Source of the DNA: Rehmannia glutinosa
Lineage: Eukaryota; Streptophyta; Magnoliopsida; Lamiales; Orobanchaceae
NCBI GenBank assembly: GCA_016081115.2
Contig: CM071929.1
Span: 2,976,001 to 3,040,000 of the forward strand
Length of the DNA: 64,000 nucleotides
Direction: 5' to 3'
Below are positions 35,660 through 47,805 of this stretch, piece by piece. The notes beneath the pieces were generated by a model. The model worked only from the letters and a program-made list of their open reading frames with translations. It ran no database searches and had not been told where the DNA came from. Made by a program: the position numbers and the translations under genes. Numbering within the stretch: the stretch's first letter is position 1; each line of letters opens with the position of its first letter.

Positions 35660-36777
35660 TATATATTTATGGTAATTATTTTTGAATTAGCTTATAAAAA
35701 AAACACTGGACTCTTTCAAGTTCGTAATCGTAAAGACATGACCATCCTAATTTATATTTAAAATAAGTTTTTATTTTAACAAAATTTGCCGAACCGCCGA
35801 ATACAAATATCAATATGTCAGGCAGCTGGCATTGAAACTAGCTCTTTGGACATTGTTGGCGTGTTCTGTGCCACAATCTATTTTTATTTTTATTTTTATA
35901 TTTTATTGTTTGTAAACTAATAATTAATGAATATTTATTAGTAGAATAAAAACATATTTGCAAATTAAATATTATCATGTTTTACTTTTTCTTTAAATTA
36001 CATTATTTTAAAGATGTATATTTTTAACTTGAAACAATGATACTATACTATAACCACGATATATAGAAAATAAGGACCATTATAAACAAATAAATCGGAG
36101 TAGAGTTGAATATGCAGGGACAGATCCATAAATTTTTTACGAGGGGTGCACAAAACAAGGCAAAAATTTGTGTACGACGGAGAAAAAAGTTAAATTTTTA
36201 TGTATAAAAAGTAATACTTTTGGGGTAAAAAATAATACTATGTCTGAATATATTTTTTTAGTTATACAAACAATCCATTAGTTTTTACACTAAAAATATT
36301 ACTGCTTACATTAAAAAATATTATTTTTTATTTCTGTATTGTACGGTGCAACCGTCTCACAAGAAACATATTCACAATACAAATACAATTATAAACTACA
36401 TCAAAAATAAAATAGGTGCAATTATAGATTACATAAAAAAATTTAATAGGAACAAGCTTTTTTTTATCCAAATTTCCTATATTACTAGGTTTTAAAACTA
36501 AACAAAAAGAATATTACGGGGACTGACATAAATAATAAATCATATTTAGTGCCTTTCAGGATTGCAATCTTGAATCACGGGGACTCTAGACACCGTAAAA
36601 TTTTTAAAATCGTAGATTTTATTAAAACCTTTATTATTAATTTAGATGTTATGAATTTTTTCTTAGTTTAATTTATTATGGTTTTTAACATATATGTTTA
36701 TGTTTTCTATCTATTTATTGATAGTCTGAATTATTTTTTTTCAAAGAAAAAAAAAAAAGAAAGGTCAGAGATCAGAT
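35660..36777. other. AT-rich intergenic stretch upstream of MDH copy B
   Basis: No gene is seen. At about 36115-36180 a gggacagatccataaattttttacgagggg-type string resembles the ends of small inverted-repeat transposons seen elsewhere in the window, but its partner is unclear. From about 36760 onward the sequence aligns with the promoter of MDH copy A. Confidence 0.5.
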
Positions 36778-36792
36778 AGGCGGACGCCTCGA
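36778..36792 (+). promoter_or_regulatory. Palindromic promoter element shared by both MDH copies (copy B)
   Basis: AGGCGGACGCCTCGA, about 145-155 bp upstream of the copy B start codon, is the counterpart of the element upstream of copy A. Other shared promoter strings are CTGTTCATTTTATT and TCAGAGTGAAAATG at the start codon. Function is inferred from conservation only. Confidence 0.5.
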
Positions 36793-36934
36793 AATTCACA
36801 AACCTCCATTTTTCTTTTAAACCCCCAAAAATATTTTATTTTATTTCTCAACTGTTCATTTTATTCCCATTCGCACACTCTTTTCCGCGGATTTTCTTTT
36901 TCCTTCTCTCTTTGATCAATTGTTCAGAGTGAAA

Positions 36935-39785
36935 ATGAAGGCGGCAATGTTGAGATCTGTTATCCGGAGGAGCACCACCTCATCCGCCGCCACGAATACT
37001 TTCTTTTCGAGCCGCGGTTTCTCATCGGAGTCGGCGCCGGAACGGAAGGTGGCCATTTTGGGAGCCGCCGGCGGGATCGGCCAACCTCTCTCTCTTCTGA
37101 TGAAGTTGAATCCTCTTGTCTCCAGGCTCGCTCTCTACGATATCGCCGGCACACCCGGTGTTGCTGCTGATGTCAGCCACATTAACACCAGATCTGAGGT
37201 CCTATGTTTTTCCTCTCTCGCCTTTGGTCTGAATTCTGAATTATTTCTCCATTTTTTGGTTTGCTTGTTTGCTCGTTGTATATTGTGTATTTGTTTAAGG
37301 TTTTTGGAGCATTCTACGGCCCACCTTTAGGGTTTGGACCTGTAATTGTGATTTCTTGTGTCTTTGATTATGTTCCTTCTCCTTCGTTACAACTTATAAG
37401 ATTTGCTCAACTACATGTCAGCTTCTCAGGTTTCTAGATTAAAAAGGTTATTTCCTTATTTTATATTGGTGATCCCTTGGAGGCTAAGCAGATTCCCCCA
37501 CTTCCGTTTCATTTTCTCTGGCTAAATAGAAGCAGTGTAGCTGACAGTCATCTCTATAATTGTACACATGTATATTAATGGAAATTATACATCCATTTCT
37601 CTATAGTTCTTTTGTATATCATGTTTTATTTGCTTCTCAACACGTGATTGAAGTTTGCATCTTATTCATTCGAGCTATTATGCTTTTAGTGCATTTATGC
37701 TGCTGTCTCAGTTGATATTCTTTTTCTTTCTCAATATACCCTATGTAGTTATCTGATGATAAATCTGAAACCGTGTATTTGCTTGTATGTACAGGTGAAG
37801 GGTTATGCAGCAGATGAACAGCTAGGACAGGCTTTGGAGGGTTCAGATGTTGTCATCATTCCAGCTGGTGTGTGCCCAGAAAGCCTGGCATGACTCGTGA
37901 TGATCTCTTCAAGATCAATGCTGGCATTGTCAAATCTCTTTGTGAGGCTATTGCCAAGTACTGCCCCAATGTAACATACTATCTTCTTTACATACACTTG
38001 CTTTTTCTAAAGCTGATTTTTGGCCATGACTCTCTCTTGCTATTGAGTATCTAATTAGAGTGAAATCATTGATCCGGACTTTTCACAAAATGTAGGCTCT
38101 TGTCAATATGATTAGCAACCCTGTAAACTCAACTGTACCGATCGCTGCTGAGGTCTTCAAGAGCCATGGGGTTTATGACGAAAAGAGACTGTTTGGTGTG
38201 ACCACTCTTGATGTGGTTAGGGCCAAGACATTCTATGCTGGCAAGGCCAATGTCAATGTAGCCGGTATGCCTGTGCTTTTACTTGAAGAACAGAGCTTGC
38301 TAGCTTAAGATTATGATCTCACATCTCTAAGACTCGTGCATTACCTTAAATTAATACTTCTTTCTCTTCTGTAGATGTCAATGTACCTGTGATTGGTGGT
38401 CATGCTGGAGTTACCATTCTCCCCTTGTTTTCACAAGTATAGCATCTTGTTTCTCATTACATAAGATTTTCTCAAATGTCGGCATTAATTGTTCTGTCAG
38501 TGGTATAATTGACACTTTACTTAATAGGCCTCGCCACAAGCAAATCTGTCAGATGAAGAGATTAAAGCTCTTACAAAAAGAACACAAGATGGTGGGACAG
38601 AAGTTGTTGAAGCCAAGGCTGGAAAGGGTTCAGCTACACTTTCTATGGCGTAAGTGATGGACTTCTACTTGCTAGCGTCTTCATTTTTTTTTTGGGGGCG
38701 GTTTCTTTTATGTGCTTCTTTTACTTTCCAACAGAGTTTTTGGTGGATGATATTATGTTGAACTCAGTATAGGTGATTGTAGTTCCAACTAGAAATATGC
38801 GGAAGCATTTAAGTTTCTGAATTCGAGCCACAATCTCATCCTTACTGCCTAGCCCTTATTAGCCTTCTCTTTGGTAATCAGTGTTGTTGAAAGTTGTTTT
38901 CTCTTGAAAGAGTTGAGGCCTGATCATTCTATTACTAGAACTTCTGGAAAGTTGTATATTGATGCCATAGTTCTGAAGTCTCTTACACTAGCAATTCCAA
39001 ATACAAGTTTAGCAATTTGAAACAATTTTTTCCCATGCCCATTTTATCTTTTATGTTAATGATTGCTTCGATCTACCGGCTTAACCAAATATTTGTTTAA
39101 CATAGTCCTTAACCTCAAAGGTTGTAGGACTTGGATCTATTCGATAAAGAATTGAAATTAACTTAATTCCATTACTACATAAAATTCCGTTAATCAATTG
39201 AAATTACTTGAGATTTAGTCGTAATTAAGGATTCTCCTCTGGTTGGTGGCGAATCCATTTCTGAATATTGGCATATTCTGTAAGCTGTAATTCACGATCT
39301 TGTCATGGCAGGAAGTTGATTGCATTAAGTTGATCTGACTGCACTACTTAATGTGCAGCTATGCAGGGGCTATATTTGCTGATGCTTGCTTAAAAGGACT
39401 TAATGGGGTCCCAGATGTTGTAGAATGTTCGTACGTGCAATCTACTGTAACCGAGCTTCCTTTCTTCGCATCCAAGGTTGGTAAAAAATATTTTGCATGG
39501 ACAACTTCAACTCTTCTCACAGCAACAGACCTCTTGATTGTAACCTAATACCATATGTACCACGATTTTGGCTGAGACAGCATTGTCCTTAGATACAATA
39601 TTATGCTTTCTAGATTCTAACAGTACATTCTACGTCATTGACAGGTGAGACTCGGGAAGAATGGTGTGGAGGAAGTCCTGGGTTTGGGACCTCTATCTGA
39701 TTACGAGCAACAAGGACTGGAGGCCCTCAAACCTGAGTTGAAAAGTTCAATTGAAAAGGGAATTGCATTCGTCCATGGCAATTGA
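36935..39785 (+). CDS. mMDH: Mitochondrial malate dehydrogenase, copy B (frameshift in exon 2)
   Basis: Inverted duplicate of copy A with the same seven-exon structure: 36935-37198, 37795-37970, 38096-38264, 38375-38436, 38528-38649, 39359-39476 and 39645-39785. All introns are GT-AG. Six exons have exactly the expected length and exon 7 is intact, ending ...KGIAFVHGN. Exon 2 is 176 nt rather than 174. A TG dinucleotide gain (about 37869-37874) in the codons for IIPAGV|PRKPGMTR shifts the frame and creates TGA at 37891-37893, so the protein as written stops after about 120 residues. This is just before the substrate-binding arginine loop and before all catalytic residues. Without the extra TG the product would be 349 residues. 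Either this copy is a young pseudogene or the TG is a sequence error; every other splice site and frame is preserved, which favours a recent event or an error. Confidence 0.92.
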
Positions 39786-41250
39786 AATTGCTGCTAGCCG
39801 AACTACATTACATTACTAAGACTCAATCACAATTTTGAACACTCACCTACATTGATATTGGTATTTATTCTCTGTTAGTGTTTCTTGCTATGGGAGTGGT
39901 GGCATATTGCCTCATGATGTACTGGCGTTAATACACATGACATGTAATAATATGGGACAACACGATCAAGTTATTTGCCTGCAAACCATGTGCTCGGTTT
40001 GATCTTGGGATGTTTGATTTTTTGGACTAGAGTCTTCTAACATGGTTTAATAAATGGGGTGTTTCATTTATCTTTAGTATGTAGGGTGTATTTTCAAGTG
40101 TCAAATTATAGGAAGTTCATTGAAAGGCATTGACATCTTTTCACTTGGAGTGTGTTTCATTTATCTTGTTGATTTTGTCGTATCCTGGTCGGATTCTCTG
40201 CATCATCTTATCGTTGCAGCTTTTGGGTTGCTGGTGGCACTGTGGCAGCACGATGAGTAGGTGGTACAAGTTGAAGTCACTGATAAGGATTGTGCTTTAC
40301 TGTTTCATAAAGTTTGTAACATTATTATATCTGTTATATCAAGTTACAATTCCAGGTCATGCAAAAATTTTCAAAACATCATCCAGGAGGTTGTTCTGTA
40401 ACACACACGAAACCCACCTTGTAAGATTCAAGTAATTTCTTGAAGCCGGTGCTTCTGAGCGCCGGCCCTAGCAGACATGTGGTAGTGCATTGAACCTTTT
40501 TAGTTGAAAAATGAAACGTGACCATCTTTTGAGAAGTTTTACATCCTAAATCTTTCACGCACATAACCAAGGGATTTAGTAATCAGCATCACGCAACTTG
40601 GTAGCTAGAAGTACATTACAAAAACCACATATTTTAGCCTAATTATAAAAAAATCAGTTATCCTCCAAAATTACAAATACCTGCCTAAGATATTACCAAT
40701 TTAGTATTTGATTGACAAATACTTCACTTTCCTGCAGGAGAAATTTGTGAGATAGTTATATTTAAAATTTTGAAAGATAGCGAACCCTTTTTTACGCTGA
40801 ACCTGAAAATATTTTCATGGTACTTAACCCTGATAGACTGATAATTATCAGGAAACCAAACACTTCAAGTCACCATTTACCATCTCCTCAACTAAAATCC
40901 AAAACGCCTTTACCCAAAACTTTTTTAACAAGCAAAAAGCAAAATCTAGATGACACTCCTAGATTTAAAGCTCTATACACACTACACTAATACATGTGCA
41001 AAACACACTTGCTACTCCCTATCCATCATACTTGCCCATTCAATAGGGGCTTCGTCACTAGTCAAACGGTGAACAAAAATCCTAACGCAAGCCTTTTATA
41101 ACTAGAAATCGGTAAATATCATGGCAATTTACATCTGCTACATTCTCCATCACCATAACCGATCAAAACTACACATTCTTTTAACAAGAGCAACCATCAA
41201 TAATAGACTTCCAAAAGTTAAAATGATGGCAAAACGAAAGTTTTCGAGAG
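39786..41250. other. Convergent 3' ends of MDH copy B and the GTE4-like gene
   Basis: From 39786 to about 40010 the sequence aligns with the region after copy A, for example the strings tattctctgttagtgttt and tttgcctgcaaacc, and is probably 3' UTR. The rest has no credible exon. Towards 41250 the sequence is probably the 3' end of the minus-strand GTE4-like transcript. Confidence 0.5.
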
Positions 41251-42355
41251 CCATATGCCTAAAACATCACGGAACGCATCCCGTTTCCATAGCCATTCAG
41301 CATCTCTGAAGGTCATGAAACCATCATTTGCAGGCTTGCATTATCGAGATACTCATCAAAATGAGTTGGCCCATCAGATAGGAGTCCTGCAACATTATGA
41401 TATATGTCATTAAACTTGGCATTTTATTCTTCACTTAGGTATAAAAAGCCAACACTTCAGTGATTCTTCTACTAACAATAAACCATAAGAATTAAGAAGC
41501 CAAAAAAAAAAACTAAAAAAAAAGAAAGAATGAAATAAGAGAAACCAGTTGCAAACTGCTAAAACCTGTTTGATAATTGTTTTTCCTTCTATCAATTATT
41601 TTTCCTTTTATCAATTATTTTTTCCTTTTTTCAAATGGATAAAGCTTATATTCAGTAGATGATTCCAGTTCCTGCAATCAGAGGAAAGTGGAACCGAGAG
41701 TCACTTAAGAGCGTTTTCAGTGACCATACTCAAGAAAGATGACCTGTAAGCTAACTTGTGTTGGAACTGGAAGGACATCACCAATAGAGCATATAATATA
41801 CTGACAAAACGTTATTCCAATCAAGTCCAAAAAGGAAAATCAACACTGTAGTTGGTACACCTGGATAAATCGCTTTGTTTTTGGTTGTTTTTCCTCATCT
41901 AGGTTAGGGCCTACCCAGTGAGTGAAATAGTAACCAGATACGCCAGTTTGAAACGGAATCACAAAGCTTTTTCAGTATCACATCCTTCCAACTGAAGAAA
42001 CTTATTTGGCATCTTATAAACAAGAAGCACATCAATTGTGCCTTAAACAGAGAATAATAGGTGAACCATTTCTCATAAAATTCAAGCAAACTTCACATCA
42101 TAATTCATATCTAGCATGCATATCAGATGCATCAGATTTCAATCAGAAAACCACTTAACAATTGACAACGAAAACCAAGTTGTTGTAATATTTCATATAT
42201 ATAAAAAAAAAAAAAAAAAAAAAAGATAATTAGCACGACAAACGGTGGATAGGAGAAAGCAACTGAACCACGGAACTTGGCAAACATACAAATGAATATA
42301 CAGAAAAAAGCCCAATCAAAGCGAAAAATTTTTTCTATACCTTCATCGTTAGCAT
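41251..42355 (-). other. Probable spliced 3' UTR of the GTE4-like gene
   Basis: Just after the stop codon on the minus strand there is a donor-like AG|GTATAG (near 42341). A good acceptor, TTGCAG|GACTCC, occurs at 41387/41386. The sequence below 41386 could be a 3' UTR exon. A 21-base A run lies around 42205. No coding exon was found. The splice assignment is tentative. Confidence 0.4.
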
Positions 42356-45300
42356 TTACGACCTAGGTGAATGCCCTGCATCTGATCCATCTCCAGAGGA
42401 ACTGTCGCTGTCGGAATCTGTGAGTTATGAAAAAAGAAGAAAACTTAAACAATATAATACAAATAGACAAATGGCAGTGACAATCGTGACCAAGGACCTC
42501 ATAATAACACATCTAGGCCTGAAATCTGCGATTTACATAAGCTATAAAACGTAAAAGGATAAAAAATATGAAGCTGAGGGGAATTTGCCAAACAGTGTGA
42601 ACAATGAAAGAAAATAATCATAAGTTTATCAGACGTAAAAGGATCAACAGTGTCGAGCGAGGGGAAATTGTCAAAAGAGTGTGAACAGAAAAGGAAAAGA
42701 ATCACACGTTTATAAGACGTAAAAAGTCAACAGAGTAAAGCAAGGAAATTGTCAAACAGTGTGAACAAAGAAGGAAAATAATCATTAATTACCGCTTGAA
42801 GATGATCCAGAATCACTGCTGGAACTGCTTGAACTGCTGGACCTACTTCCATTATACCCCGCTTCTCACCTTCAGCAGGTGGATCAGTACTCTTTTCAAA
42901 TGCTACGGAGAAGAAAGAAAATCAAATATCAGATCAGAGTGTTCTAATAAAATTTGAAGTTCACAAGGAACAATAATATAGAACACCAGAATTATAGAGT
43001 AAATTTATACCTGCCCCACTTTGAATCTGAACCTGTGCTACAGCTGGAACTGAGTTCTGCAACATGGCAACATGGTGGAGAATATAAATCTATGCATTTT
43101 ATTAAAATTTAACAATAGTATTCCCTTAGTATTCAAAATGTTATGCAATGAAAATATGAAGTTTCCAGCTCTTACCGTCAATGCAACATTCTGATTAGCT
43201 AGTGTTCTCCTTTGAAGAGCAAGTTCAGCTTTCCTTTTGTTCTTGCTCAAGCCCTTTTTGTAATTAGTGACAAACCTATCGAGCTCCCAAAGAGTTTCTG
43301 TATCAACGCGGTCAATGTCCACCTCAATCTCATCATCATGCTGAGAAAGTGCAGTATTTCTCTTCTTAATAATGATTTGAACAATAGCATCAAGCTTTTC
43401 ATTAGGCAAGCCCTGAAGGTTGGTGCTAAGTCTTTGTTTCTCCTCGTAAGTCATGTCCCTTTTATCGGGATCCTTTGCTTTAGGTTTTTTGGGACAGGAG
43501 TCCGGCCAACATGAGGTCGATGAATTTTTGGATCAATGGCCATAGATGTGGTCATGGGCTCAGGCCTGTCAAAAGTCCTCATTTGTGGGCCAGGAGGTGC
43601 ATACAAAGATATAGGAGCAGCAGCAGCAGGAGCAGAGGCTAGGACAGAAGCTGGGCCAAAGTGAGATTGAGGGCGACCCCTTCTAGAAGTTGGGGTGGGG
43701 AATCTTCCATCCTGATACATTTGATATTTCCAATAAGAATTATACTCGGCCTCTATAATAGCCCATCTCTCTTCAAACATCTCCAATAATTGTTCTGCCA
43801 TAATGTGGACATCCTGCCCCTTTGGATTATAAGTCATGGCATTGCGAAAAACAAGTCTCACGTCCTCTGCAAAATCCCTTGGGGTTTTGTACCAATTTTG
43901 CGACATCCTAGTCTTAATCGTACCCAAATCCATAGGATGCTTAATGATATCATGGTAATCAACCAATCCAAGGTCCTTGGCATTTACTGGCTCATTAAAC
44001 ACCCACCCATGCTTGTGCTTCATCAACTTCTGGAGTAAGCTGCTACAATTCTTAAACACCTGATTCTTGCTCTTATGAAACCCAAAACCAAAACCGTGTT
44101 CTGATTCTCCACTGTGTTTCCTCCCGTTATTCGTCTTCAACCTCTTGTTACTTTCAGGAGGCAGTCTGTCCTTTCCCAAGAGAAACTCTGAGTTTCTGTA
44201 AAACTGATTTGCCTTTGGTGTCCGTTTCTCCTTCTCGACAAATTCACTAGCCCCATAATTGTTTTCCATTACTGCAACACTGAGCTGCCTGCTATATGGC
44301 CTCGTTTCTAGATTCCGTGCTGCACCCATATCAGAATTCATCCTCGCTAATCCCACATGTCTGGTTTCCTGGTGCCCTATTGGCCCCACCTCTGAATTTA
44401 CTCTCACCAACAACCTCCTGTCCACCACATCGCTTCGGGCTTGCTGAGGTTGAGGGTGACTATACCCACCATCAGCAATAATATAATTACCGCTATTACT
44501 AATGTTACTGTTGCTAATCTGAGTATTATATGAAGCAATCTGAAGCTCCTTGGTTTCGAGCTGTTTAACAAGCCAGCTCACCTGACCAAGCTCGCCCTGT
44601 AGCTTCTTTTTAAGCTCCTTAATCTCATTCTTTGGGGTTGCTTTACATAAATTAAATCTAATCCTATCATCAATACTAGATATCACCAGCGGCTTCACAA
44701 CTCCATTGACATTCACTGGACCGTTACCTTGGGGCACTTGAGGTGACCCTGGCATCACAGAGGCGTTATCCTCTGCCTCGTTTCCAATGGGCATCTGCGC
44801 TCCAGCAACTTCTCGGCTATTTGGAATATCCTTTTCATGGGACAATGGTGATGACTCTCTCATATTCTGTGGTGTGACCCCACTTGTCTGCAGTGGCTCA
44901 ATTGCACTCTGAAGGGGGTTTAATTTTTCCAGATTTTGGGTCTCATTAATGTTAGGCGATGGCGAATCCTCAAGATTCTGCACCTCGGCGGTTTGACTGC
45001 CACTGCCACTGCCTTCTTGTTCTCGATTGTCAGAATTTTCTTCTGCATGCTGCGACTGGAGAGAAGAATCACCATCGTTGTCGGTGGACCCACGTGAGTG
45101 AGACTGTTGTTGATGGGAGTCCACATCCTTCGTCACTACAGCATCCCGAGAATCTTGCACAACTTGGCCGCCCTCAGTCCTGTGGGGAGTGGTTGTGGTA
45201 GCAGGACTGCCAGGGGTGGTGGGCGGAGGAGAGACAGCGGCACAATTGTTGGGCGAGGCGGTGGAAACATCAGCAGCGGCATCAGTGCGTTTTGGGTCGG

Positions 45301-45499
45301 GGTTTGTGGGGGTGGTAGGGACGACGGAGGATAGGTTCTCGGCGATTGAGGCTGTGGTGGTAGCGGTGTCGTTATTATTACAGGTTTTTTGGGTTTTTTT
45401 GCGGGGTCTTCGCGTATAGACTTTGATGTTTTCCGTCGAACGACACCTCGCGCCCGCAATCAATTCATCATAAGAATCCCCAAAAGTCCCTGAAGCCAT
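42356..45499 (-). CDS. GTE4: GTE4-like bromodomain and NET-domain (BET family) protein, two frameshifts
   Basis: Plant BET-class chromatin reader: the bromodomain binds acetylated histone lysines and the NET domain recruits partners. Exons on the minus strand: 45499-43176, 43056-43011, 42902-42793 and 42417-42356. The N-terminus (ENIKVYTRRPRKKTQK) resembles GTE4. A coiled-coil stretch (KNEIKELKKKLQGELGQV) precedes the bromodomain, which spans about residues 481-580 with the acetyl-lysine Asn in AMTYNP (about N558). The NET domain starts TYEEKQRLSTNLQGLPNEKL. The frame breaks at a T6 run (plus strand 43485-43490; A run on the gene strand), cutting bromodomain from NET, and again at a C4 run (42857-42860) before the Ser/Asp-rich tail. 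Adding one base at each run gives exactly 848 codons ending in TAA 42356-42358, so the breaks look like homopolymer errors. Confidence 0.9.
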
Positions 45500-45960
45500 A
45501 CATGTAATTACGAAAGGGTGAATAAATAAACCCTAATTTCTTTCAAATCAGGCCCCAAGAACCCTAAAATAACCCGACTTAAAAAATCTAGGGTTTCAAA
45601 ATTCCTAGATTTGACAACAAAACATCCAAGAACCAACGATTTCGATAATCACGGTTCCAAAAAAGAAAGAAACGAAAAACCCTAACCCGATTAAACCAGG
45701 AAGACTATATACTTACAGATACATACGCAGATCCGACTATTACAGCAAAAAAAAATCCAAAATGAAAAAATAAAAATAAAAATATAAAAACCAAAGATCT
45801 GGAGAGCGGATAAGATTCTAAGCAACTAATTAAAAGACAAAGCTTAAAAAAAAAAGCAAAAAAAAAAAAAGAAAATTAGGGTTTGAGGGTACGGAGAAGA
45901 AGAAGAGGGGGGCGTGCTCTGTTCTTGGATCCGAACTTTCACTCGCTTTCTCTCTCTAAA
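45500..45960 (-). promoter_or_regulatory. GTE4-like 5' UTR and proximal promoter
   Basis: Pyrimidine-rich sequence on the minus strand with several AAACCCTA-type telo-box strings (around 45535, 45595 and 45875) lies before the start codon. A donor-like ATCT|GTAAGTATA near 45715 suggests a 5' UTR intron. The start of transcription is probably between about 45900 and 45960; this is inference. Confidence 0.4.
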
Positions 45961-46063
45961 AAAATTTACTTTTGTTTCTCTCTAAACGCTCTGTGGATTA
46001 TCATTGTCGGGGTGGGCACGCTGCTTTTAATCACACGCGCTGATCCTAAGGCGGTGATAGACT

Positions 46064-46183
46064 GCCACGTCACTGGCGCGTGAAAGTGCGTGGTGAAATG
46101 CGGACTATAGGTGAGAGAATCTTCTTTTATTTTCTCGTGTACGTCACGCGCTATCCGTGCGTTGTGAGATTTCGCACCACGTG
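46064..46183. promoter_or_regulatory. Cluster of ACGT-core sites upstream of the GTE4-like gene
   Basis: Within 120 bp occur CCACGTCA (about 46065), TACGTCACGC (about 46140) and a G-box CCACGTGT with CACGTG at 46178-46183. ACGT cores are binding sites for plant bZIP and bHLH factors. The cluster lies a little more than 100 bp from the presumed transcription start of the minus-strand gene. Its use is unproven. Confidence 0.4.
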
Positions 46184-46352
46184 TGCTGCTGATGCTGTTT
46201 GCTATTCGCTGCCCTTTTTAGTGTTTTTTCTTTGTCTTTTTTATTTTTTATTTTATTTTTCAGAGGGTTTTAACTTTTTAAGTATTGGGAACAAAATCTT
46301 ACAAGGCTGCGTATTATAAGTACTAACATAGCATGCTTGAATATTTTAGTTA

Positions 46353-47049
46353 GGGGAAATATAATTTTTTTTCTATTGTAACTCTTGGAGTATTTTGAAG
46401 TTTAAGCAGTCACTTTTAAATTTTAGTCAAATATCTTTTAAAATTTTAGATATTTAGTCAAATTTTAACAAAAAATGTGTAATTTTCTCGGAAATTACTA
46501 ATTATGATTGGTTAGAAGCAAATTTGTCGTAAAAGTTGGGAATTTTGGCGATTTAGCAAAAAAATTGACATCAAACCAATAAAATTCCTAAATTTTGTGT
46601 GTCAATTTTTGGTGATTTGACATGTCAATTTGTCAATTGATCATCTCATCTAAAAGCTTAAGTTGTTAGAAACGTGAGAAGCCTAACACGTGGAACATTT
46701 TTATAGATGATGGTGATGTTTGAGCTCCAAACCTCTTGTTTGGTCTGACTCTGATACCATCATACCATATTGAATGACCATCTCATCTAAAAAAATTAGA
46801 CGAGTCATTTATTATTTAATCACTATAACACCAATTTTTGGATCAAATCACCAAATTCCTAAACTTCTTAGACACGTTAGCACCCACCAATCATAGTTAG
46901 CAATTACGGTAAAATTATACAATTCCGGTAAAAATTGGACTAAATGTCCAATATTTTTAAAGATATTGGACCAAAATTTAAAGATGGCTACTTAGAGGAT
47001 TAAATCTCTAAATAGTCCAAATTACATCACCGGAAAAAACTATTTTCCC
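46353..47049. mobile_element. MULE-like element with perfect 9-bp target duplication
   Basis: Flanks are TTTTAGTTA at 46344-46352 and 47050-47058. Inverted ends begin GGGGAAATA and GGGAAAATA, and the arms match, with many differences, over about 200 bp (for example tcaaatatcttttaaaatttt against its mirror near 46960). No transposase is present. Nested inside at about 46634-46795 is a small insertion with two direct copies of ATCTCATCTAAAA. It also carries GACTCTGATACCATC, the reverse complement of a methionine-tRNA primer-binding site, so it may be a TRIM-like retroelement remnant on the minus strand. Confidence 0.75.
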
Positions 47050-47059
47050 TTTTAGTTAT

Positions 47060-47800
47060 GTCTATGGCATTAGCCGGAAAAAAAAGATGTAGGTGGCCTT
47101 TACTTAATTACATGAAGAGAGACTATTTGGGAATGGTGTTCCATGTTTGGAATATTTGGATATGTTTTTGAGTGTTTTAGAAAAAAAAAACTTTTATAAG
47201 AATTGTATTAAGCTGGTGAGAACCCGGTGATACGAATCACTACAATAATTTATTAGAAAATAATGTATTTGAAGAAACATATATTGAAGAACCTAATACA
47301 TGATTTTGTTTTGAAAGAATGGAAACGGGATCCAAAATAAATCTATAAGCAAATGTTAAATTTTAAAGAAGAGAGTGAACCCTTTTTGGCCAAAAAAATA
47401 TAGTATCTTGCTAACTTCTCTACAGAGATGGCGATTGCGCGACTTTATAACAAGTTTAGTTAAATTCGAGACTTGCCAAGAAAACGCGAACCGAGATCGA
47501 TCGACGTTTGCACCGTCGATCTCATAAATAGAGCAGATCCATTTCATTAGACGAGCAAATCCTTGTTTTTTTAACAAATTCCAAGTCGAGGTGGTAAAAA
47601 CTTAGATTGTTATCCCCCAACACCAATCAACAATTGGATCATAAATGGAATTCACACCACTGAATAGGGTATGACACTTAATTGTCCATTCAATTTTTGA
47701 GTTCGTGAATGCTAAATATTGAAATCAAACAAAAAATTATAAGACATTTCTTTAATTTTTCAAATAAACAAACAAAATAAAAGTAGTAGGGGAGAGGTAT
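47060..47800. other. AT-rich stretch without a gene
   Basis: Only short, unconvincing frames are present (for example 47356-47577 on the minus strand). No repeat with clear ends was defined. Confidence 0.5.
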
Positions 47801-47805
47801 AACCG

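Noticed and set aside
44959..45419. Plus-strand frames opposite the first GTE4-like exon
   Set aside because: They are antisense shadows of the Pro/Thr-rich N-terminus of the bromodomain protein.
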